Below, piece after piece: positions 14,680-19,778 of a stretch of DNA of 19,778 bases; the first letter of the stretch is position 1, and each line of letters starts with the position of its first letter. A program made the translations under genes and the position numbers. The DNA comes from JADHUC01 sp964617665 (GTDB taxonomy: Bacteria > Planctomycetota > Planctomycetia > Pirellulales > Pirellulaceae), in assembly GCA_964617665.1 (NCBI GenBank), contig CAZUAH010000244.1, forward strand, positions 1-19,778, in the 5' to 3' direction. The notes under the pieces are model-generated. The model saw only the letters and a list, made by a program, of their open reading frames with translations, was not told where the DNA came from and did not search any database.

Positions 14680-15957
14680 TCACACTGCGAAGAGTTTGTT
14701 CTTTCGCTTCCAGTTGATCCTAGCGACCCAGACACTGCCGTCGCTACCATATTCATTGTCGACCGGCAAAATGTAGTCCGGTCCCCACTTCTGCATCCAC
14801 TCCGCCACGGTGACCCAGGTCTCGTTTTCGCTGACATCGGTGACGCCGAAGTTGCCCAGCCGTGCGCCGCGCTCGGGAACGAGAATCCGTTCGGTCTTTC
14901 GGATCACGCGCAACCGATTGGGATCAACCTGAGCCATGAACAACGGAGCCCGGTGACGAAACACGTGGTCGTTGTTCGCCCCACGGCGAGTATAGACCAG
15001 AAATAGGCCGTCGCTGTGAGTGACCCAATGCTGTTGCGTGTTGTAGTTACCCAAATCCGAATCGTCATCGAACTTCCAGGGCTGGATTGACTCGAAGTGC
15101 AGGCCATCTTTGCTCCGTGTGATAAAGCCTCGCTTGTCGTTGCGGATCGTCAGAAGAAACTCGCCGTTGAAGCAAGTCAGCGATGGCTCATGCAGGCCGC
15201 GGGTCTTATCGTCAATGAACAGCTCATTGCCGTGTTCCTGAAAACGCAGTGTCTTGCCATCAAACGTGCAGCGAGTGACCGTTACGCGCGAGTTCTTTCC
15301 AGGTGGGCGAAAGTAGACCGGCAGCAGAATCGAGCCATCCGCCTCGTCGAAGCGTTGGACGCAGCCGGCACCGGCATCGTGGAACTTATCCGTGTCCGGC
15401 ATGTGCAGTTTCTGCCAAGCCGCCCACTGGTCCGTCTTTGGATCGTAGATTGAGTACGCAGTGTGCCGCGGGCGTGGATGCGCAACCTTCCAATTGGGCG
15501 TGTAGACAACCGTGTGCCCCGTGCCCAGAAGTGTCTTTGTTTTTGTATGCCACCGTGGCCAGGAGTCACTGACAGCGACAGGGCGTTCCTGGCCGTCGAT
15601 AGTTTCGTAACGGGGAGCCAACGCGGCATGTTCCCGCGGTTCGGTCCACGTGTCGCCGAGATCGTCCGTGCGCATCCCGAAAACGCCTTTGAATACATCG
15701 CTGCCAGCGACATCTAGCGTGTTGATCGTCATCACGACGCGGGGCAGGCCGTTCCGGCCAGCGTTCGGTACGGCCCCAGCTCGGGGGTGACACCAACAGC
15801 GCTTGCCGTCATAAAGCCGCGTAGGCGTGTCTCGAGACAGGTGGTAGGGCGGCTCGTGGTCATCCGCAGACCCAAACGTGGTCGACGACGATGGTAAGCA
15901 GAGCAACGATACGCTGCCGCAGAGTGATGATTTCAAGAAGTCACGTCGTCGAATCAT
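14680..15957 (-). CDS. Tat-exported BNR / sialidase-like beta-propeller protein
   Basis: The ATG at 15957 is preferred over an in-frame TTG at 15972, because GAGGGA sits just before it and the product then begins MIRRRDFLKS, a clear Tat motif. The 425-residue protein has the neuraminidase-like propeller pattern: one good Asp-box TDDLGDTW (97-104), a weaker one at SKDGLHFE, and repeated beta strands. True exo-sialidases carry an FRIP-type arginine motif near the N terminus and an arginine triad; I see no FRIP here, so sialidase activity is not supported. Such planctomycete proteins are often automatically named exo-alpha-sialidase but may act on other sugars or only bind. The stop of the upstream phosphatase-family gene lies 20 bases before the start, and the Gfo/Idh/MocA gene follows 55 bases after the end, which fits an operon. 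Confidence 0.8.
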   Translation of the reverse strand: MIRRRDFLKSSLCGSVSLLCLPSSSTTFGSADDHEPPYHLSRDTPTRLYDGKRCWCHPRAGAVPNAGRNGLPRVVMTINTLDVAGSDVFKGVFGMRTDDLGDTWTEPREHAALAPRYETIDGQERPVAVSDSWPRWHTKTKTLLGTGHTVVYTPNWKVAHPRPRHTAYSIYDPKTDQWAAWQKLHMPDTDKFHDAGAGCVQRFDEADGSILLPVYFRPPGKNSRVTVTRCTFDGKTLRFQEHGNELFIDDKTRGLHEPSLTCFNGEFLLTIRNDKRGFITRSKDGLHFESIQPWKFDDDSDLGNYNTQQHWVTHSDGLFLVYTRRGANNDHVFRHRAPLFMAQVDPNRLRVIRKTERILVPERGARLGNFGVTDVSENETWVTVAEWMQKWGPDYILPVDNEYGSDGSVWVARINWKRKNKLFAV

Positions 15958-15977
15958 GGAATCCCTCGTCAATTTTG

Positions 15978-16814
15978 TCAGTCAGTTTTGGCCATTTTGT
16001 TTGGCAAGACTTCAAGCACAGCGAAAACGGCCCGGTGATCGGACGCAACTGCTTCGTCCAGGACCCGAACTTCGACCACCCGCCAGTTTTCAGTAGGCCG
16101 AAACATAATGAAGTCAATCTGTTTGGTTGGCTGATTCACCGGGACGGTTGGTAGCACCTTCTCATTGGCACGGATCCACATGCTCCCAAACTCGCGCAAG
16201 GTCTTGCTGTCTGGAAGGTCGTTCAGATCACCGGCGAGCACCGCCGGTTGGCTCGTACTGGTCGCGACCAGCGCGTTGATCACCTTGGCCGAGGCAAGCC
16301 GTTCGCGGTCGCCGGTGCGGTGGTCAAGATGCGTTGCCAGGAACAGTAGCGTCCCGCCCTCGTTTGGCATCTCGATTTCAACTTCCAACACCCCCCGTTG
16401 CTCGCCGTGGTCGAACAACGGAGGCAAATGGTTTTTGTGCCGGTTGATATTAAGTCGCGACAGAACTGCGTTGCCGTAGTCGCCGCCTTGGTAACGGATG
16501 TTCCCGCCAAAGACCACCTTCATGCCTGTGAGCCGTGCCAGTGCCGCGGGCTGATCGACTTTGTTCGTGCGTTGTGTTCCATCGTCCACTTCCTGAAGTG
16601 CGACCAAGTCTGGCTTCACTGATTTGACTACGTCGGCGATGCGCGGGAGATCGAGCTTGCGATCGACACCCTCTCCGTGGTGAATGTTGTAACTCAGCAC
16701 CCGCAACCGTGTCGGCCCGCCGCCGGAATCAGTTTCACGGCTGCCTGCTGTGGCAGTGATCGCGAATACCAGCAACGCTACAAGTACGCCTTCCCAATGT
16801 GATATCATCATCAT
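15978..16814 (-). CDS. Secreted endonuclease/exonuclease/phosphatase (EEP) family protein
   Basis: A 278-residue protein with an N-terminal hydrophobic segment (GVLVALLVFAITATAG, 9-24) acting as signal peptide or anchor. It shows the complete EEP series: N43 in SYNIHHGEG, E75 in LQEVD, N115 in GDYGNAVLSR, H162 in THLDHR, D196 and N198 in AGDLND, D234 in IDFIMF and D259-H260 in SDHRAV. These coordinate a divalent metal and the scissile phosphate. The family spans nucleases, sphingomyelinases and inositol phosphatases; a secreted member next to sugar enzymes could act on DNA, lipid headgroups or phosphorylated glycans, and sequence alone does not choose. Three consecutive ATGs begin the gene; GGGAG lies four bases before the first. 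It follows the GH144-like gene after 88 bases and precedes the BNR gene by 20 bases. Confidence 0.9.
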   Translation of the reverse strand: MMMISHWEGVLVALLVFAITATAGSRETDSGGGPTRLRVLSYNIHHGEGVDRKLDLPRIADVVKSVKPDLVALQEVDDGTQRTNKVDQPAALARLTGMKVVFGGNIRYQGGDYGNAVLSRLNINRHKNHLPPLFDHGEQRGVLEVEIEMPNEGGTLLFLATHLDHRTGDRERLASAKVINALVATSTSQPAVLAGDLNDLPDSKTLREFGSMWIRANEKVLPTVPVNQPTKQIDFIMFRPTENWRVVEVRVLDEAVASDHRAVFAVLEVLPNKMAKTD

Positions 16815-16902
16815 CGCGCTCCCACACGTTTGCGACGCGCTTCAAATCCAGACGCCAGTTGTTTCGTCCATTCCGACTGACCTTCTGGCAAGTTGACCGC
16901 TC

Positions 16903-18303
16903 CTATCCGCTGCCTCTGAATCCAAGCCTCTTCAAGCCTGTTTGAATGCGTTCGTTCTCGTGCAGGAGTTTCCAGATTAGCTGGGTCGAGTAGTTCTCGA
17001 ACATCAACGCCACCAGTCCCTTGTTGATGCCCAGGTAGCTCCGGCCGATCCACGGATTGTCGCCTTCGGCTTTCGTCATGAAGCTGTAAGCGTCATACAG
17101 CCCGTACTTTCCCACAAGACCAGGGATGGTGTACGTGTATTTCAGTGCTTCGATGGATTCTCTTGGCGTGAACACGACGAAAGCAGATGCGCCATAAGGA
17201 GGAACCGTGCCGTCTTCGAGCAGAGGGTGCCCCTCCGCGATGGGCTGGGAACCGTACATGCCGCTGTAGCCGGTCGATGGGCTCATGCACGCTGACATGC
17301 CCCACGAGTTCGGCCCCAACCCCTTTATCTGATCGGCCTTGTCGATCGCATATTGACGTGCCGCAATGGCTGCGTGCCTCGAATTGTCGAACCAGTTGCG
17401 TCCCAGCTTGTCCTCCATGTTCCTGAAGTCAATGAAGCTGTGGGTCCATTGGTAGGTGAAGGCGGCTCCGGTCCCACAGAAGATGAACTCTTCTCCTTTG
17501 TACCGGCCCTTGTGAGTCTGCATGGCGTAGTAGGAATCCGCCCCAACAGCGAAGTCGGAATTGGGTGCACCGGCTCCGAGGACATACAAGAAAATGTGTT
17601 CGGAATACGCTGCCCATGCGCCGAAGAGACCGTCTTCATTCATATCGGGAGGCGGGTTCGACGGATTTCGCTCGGGATAGCACGCAAGGTAGGGATGCTT
17701 GGTCACCGGGTTGGTGAACCACCTCCAATTCATTCGGGCGTAGAGTTCGTCGGCCAGTTCCTCGATCTCCCCGCCAAAGTACTCGCCGGCAATCAGAGCT
17801 CCCAGAATCATGGTTCCCGAACCGGCATTCGTGAGTTCAACGTTGCGGGAATCTCTCCAACCTCGGAGGCCGGTTCTGGGATCGATAAAGTGGTAGTAGA
17901 AACCATTGACATTCTTAAGTTTCTTGAGGGTGTTCAGTGTAATCCGTATCCGGGTGTAGCCTTCCTCTCGCGTAATCCAGCCGCGCTCGACACCAATGAC
18001 GATGACCGCAAAATAGAATCCTTGGGATTCAATGGGGATCGGCGAGTACTTATTTAGTCCAACGTAATCCCCGCTTGTCATACCGTAGGTAGGACTGTTG
18101 GGATCAGAAATCCACTCGTTCCAGAAGAAGTCGAAGCAGCCGCGCAACTCACGTTCCATCAGAGGCGTCAGCGGCTTCGGGGTGGAAGCGACGGGAAATG
18201 CCGATGGGCCATCTTCAGCACGAGCATGGCCCGTGACAGTTAACGCGATCGCAAGGCACAGCGCCGGTCGAATCATAAGGTCGTATCTATGTAATCCGTT
18301 CAT
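16903..18303 (-). CDS. Secreted glucoamylase-like domain protein, GH144-type (beta-1,2-glucan) relative
   Basis: A 466-residue protein with a Sec signal (hydrophobic 11-27, likely cut after ARA near 29). The rest matches the bacterial glycoamylase-like domain (PF10091) to which endo-beta-1,2-glucanases of GH144 belong: GFYYHFIDPRTG (134-145), YSEHIFLYVLGAG (233-245), QWTHSFIDFR (285-294), FDNSRHAAIAARQ (305-317), DGTVPPYGA and a C-terminal IENY-like MFENYSTQLIWKLL. Many relatives cleave beta-1,2-glucans such as osmoregulated periplasmic or capsular glucans. Near 156-170 it reads ELTNAGSGTMILGAL; from memory the family usually has ELSTIDTALLLAGAL, so an acidic residue seems missing at G161. 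E235 is kept. Start: ATG at 18303, with an alternative ATG at 18276; neither has a strong ribosome binding site. It is downstream of the GH32 gene by 147 bases. Confidence 0.82.
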   Translation of the reverse strand: MNGLHRYDLMIRPALCLAIALTVTGHARAEDGPSAFPVASTPKPLTPLMERELRGCFDFFWNEWISDPNSPTYGMTSGDYVGLNKYSPIPIESQGFYFAVIVIGVERGWITREEGYTRIRITLNTLKKLKNVNGFYYHFIDPRTGLRGWRDSRNVELTNAGSGTMILGALIAGEYFGGEIEELADELYARMNWRWFTNPVTKHPYLACYPERNPSNPPPDMNEDGLFGAWAAYSEHIFLYVLGAGAPNSDFAVGADSYYAMQTHKGRYKGEEFIFCGTGAAFTYQWTHSFIDFRNMEDKLGRNWFDNSRHAAIAARQYAIDKADQIKGLGPNSWGMSACMSPSTGYSGMYGSQPIAEGHPLLEDGTVPPYGASAFVVFTPRESIEALKYTYTIPGLVGKYGLYDAYSFMTKAEGDNPWIGRSYLGINKGLVALMFENYSTQLIWKLLHENERIQTGLKRLGFRGSG

Positions 18304-18330
18304 CGAACGAGCGTAAGTGTTACTTTCACA

Positions 18331-18360
18331 AGAATACGGATTGCTATTGGCATTTGCCAG
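18331..18360 (-). promoter_or_regulatory. Weak promoter-like site with overlapping palindrome before the GH144-like gene
   Basis: On the minus strand CTGGCA (18355-18360) and TATTCT (18331-18336) are 18 bases apart, each with four of six consensus matches. The palindrome TGGCATTTGCCA (18348-18359) overlaps the -35 position and could be an operator half-site pair. Both signals are weak and could be chance; if real, they would let the gene be transcribed independently of the GH32 gene. Confidence 0.22.
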
Positions 18361-18450
18361 GTGATTGATTCGTCACCGGTTTCTGCATCAATGAACTGGC
18401 TGATATTCTCTTTGCTCCGGTGTCTGGCTTCACGGATGGCGATGGTGCCA

Positions 18451-19778
18451 CTAACGGCTGTCCCGATTTTGTTCCCAGATCGACTTCAGTTGATGAACTT
18501 TCAGGCCATCGATGCACGCCGCGCCACCCTCGACCCTGACGAGCAATTCCTTCACGGATTCGTCCTGAACTCGCCTGGGCTGGAGATAGTAAACCGCGCC
18601 GTGTTCGCCGAATACTTCGACGGTAGGGCTGTCGACGAAGACGCGCAGATCAAGTTTACCGTCATCCCGGTCATAGGACGTGAGCCTGGCGTCGGGGAAC
18701 GTTTTATTGGCGACATCGTAAGTGATCCAGTTCTCGCTGACCTGGAGCGCCACACGATCCAGAGGATTGCCGTCCTTGTACCGGAGCGAGAGTTCGATTT
18801 CGAGAAGCGTTGTGGGTCTCGCGAGAGGAATTCGGATTTCGCCCTCGACGACCTTGTTCTGAACACTGGCCAACGCAGGCTGGCGCAGCGCTTCAAGTTC
18901 CTTCACCGGGTTGGCGTAACAACGCACTCCGTCGGTCGCGGTACGGAGTGACAGTTCAAGCGGCAGGGTAAATCCCTGGTTGTAGGGTGCCTGCGGATCC
19001 TGTGGCTTGACCCGCGCCCAGACCATGCAGATGGCCCGTCCATTGGACGCGTTGCTGAAACACTGGGCCGCTTTCAGCGTACCGCCGATGGTCTGGCGGG
19101 TGCCTCTAAACTCGGAAGTGAACTCCTTTCCGTCGAACGTGCCGATCTGATATTTCGGAGTCGCGTCGAACAGCATCCACTTTCGCTTGTTCGGATCGCC
19201 GTCGACCGGCAGTTCCACGAAGTCGGGGCATTCGTGAAATACCTCGTCGGAGAAGCTGGCGAAAGTCCAGTCTTTGAGATCCTGGCTGGTGTAGAAGGCC
19301 ATTTTTCCTGTGGGCGGTTTTCCTTTTTCAATCTTCTTCGCGGCGCGATAGGTGACGATGCACCAGTGCTGGCCAGGCTCGTACCAGAAGATCCTGGGCT
19401 CGCGACCGCGGTGGCTGATGATCGGATTGAAATCGCGCAACAGATGATAGGTACGTCCGTTGTCGGTCGAGTAGGCGAGCGACTCGCCGACGAACTTCTC
19501 CCCCTTCTCGGATTGGCTTTGGTCTCCACCGCCCACATCGGTGAAACAGGCGATCAGCGTCTTCGTGTCGCTAACCTGTTTGCCGAGGGTGTTGTTATGA
19601 TCCACACAGGCGCTCCCGGAAAATGCTGGCCCCAGGCTCATTGCCGGATGAATAGGCTGGCCCTTGGCGACAGCTCCTCCCACTCGGATCATCCGGGGCC
19701 ATTCTTCCCAGTGGACCAGGTCGCTGCTGACCGCGTGTCCCCAATACATGTTATTCCACGCTTTACCGACCGGGTTGC
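18451..19778 (-). CDS. GH32 family enzyme (levanase/inulinase/invertase type), 5' end outside window
   Basis: The frame runs through the right edge: the bases before the first internal ATG encode NPVGKAWNN, leading into MYWGHAVSSDLVHWEE, a classic GH32 segment normally found after residue 60 of these enzymes. The N terminus with the nucleophile motif (WMNDPNG) and any signal peptide are therefore outside. Visible blocks: FSGSACVD, the transition-state block reading GREPRIFWYE, and the acid/base block HECPDFVELP, followed by a C-terminal beta-sandwich with VDSPTVEVFGEHG. GH32 enzymes hydrolyse fructose-containing glycans such as levan, inulin or sucrose. The block that is almost always RDP reads REP, an aspartate to glutamate change. 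Which fructan is used cannot be told. It is the first gene of the minus-strand run that continues into the GH144-like gene. Confidence 0.9.
   Translation of the reverse strand, partial: NPVGKAWNNMYWGHAVSSDLVHWEEWPRMIRVGGAVAKGQPIHPAMSLGPAFSGSACVDHNNTLGKQVSDTKTLIACFTDVGGGDQSQSEKGEKFVGESLAYSTDNGRTYHLLRDFNPIISHRGREPRIFWYEPGQHWCIVTYRAAKKIEKGKPPTGKMAFYTSQDLKDWTFASFSDEVFHECPDFVELPVDGDPNKRKWMLFDATPKYQIGTFDGKEFTSEFRGTRQTIGGTLKAAQCFSNASNGRAICMVWARVKPQDPQAPYNQGFTLPLELSLRTATDGVRCYANPVKELEALRQPALASVQNKVVEGEIRIPLARPTTLLEIELSLRYKDGNPLDRVALQVSENWITYDVANKTFPDARLTSYDRDDGKLDLRVFVDSPTVEVFGEHGAVYYLQPRRVQDESVKELLVRVEGGAACIDGLKVHQLKSIWEQNRDSR

Noticed and set aside
17353..18057. Plus-strand open frame of 234 codons opposite the GH144-like gene
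   Set aside because: Antisense to a coding region with many family motifs; its own translation shows no domain and no ribosome binding site.
18361..18951. Plus-strand open frame of 196 codons opposite the GH32 C-terminal part
   Set aside because: Shadow of the GH32 beta-sandwich region; no signature of its own.

Overview
The window looks like a chromosomal segment of a Planctomycetota-type bacterium, or a close relative in the PVC group. This rests on protein style, not on any marker gene. Most products carry Sec or Tat signal peptides. There are two PQQ-like beta-propeller proteins of the planctomycete type, one opening its mature part with WPQWRGP, the other fused to a methyltransferase-like domain. 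There are also a Tat-exported Gfo/Idh/MocA oxidoreductase, a Tat-exported BNR/sialidase-like protein and several secreted glycoside hydrolases. I see no rRNA, tRNA, CRISPR array, integrase or transposase.

Layout: (1) 2-2738, plus strand: a metallophosphoesterase cut by the left edge, closely followed by a GH127-type beta-L-arabinofuranosidase. (2) 2805-6972, minus strand: a PQQ-like propeller protein and an 895-residue HD + HSP90-type ATPase, each with its own candidate promoter. (3) 6973-7322: a gene-free divergent spacer. (4) 7323-12125, plus strand: an apparently exported methyltransferase, a hairpin-rich intergenic element framed by a 17-bp direct repeat, and a 1094-residue protein joining a degenerate methyltransferase-like domain to a long PQQ-like propeller region. 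(5) 12272-13198, plus strand: a secreted alpha/beta hydrolase, convergent with the next block. (6) 13263-19778, minus strand: GH32 enzyme (cut by the right edge), GH144-like glucanase, endonuclease/exonuclease/phosphatase-family protein, BNR/sialidase-like protein and Gfo/Idh/MocA oxidoreductase, all in one direction.

Function: most of the window fits scavenging of plant- or microbe-derived glycans outside the cytoplasm, with activities expected on arabinofuranosides, fructans, beta-1,2-glucans and ester groups, plus oxidation or epimerisation of released sugars. The HD-HSP90 protein is the clear outlier: it is cytoplasmic by sequence, unrelated to glycan use, and has the architecture of a candidate conflict/defence or stress protein. 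It is the best candidate here for an under-described system. The two methyltransferase-fold proteins with export signals, and the structured element between them, are the second most interesting area. Several enzymes deviate at residues normally conserved in their families (metallophosphoesterase, GH32, GH144-like, Gfo/Idh/MocA); these are listed separately.
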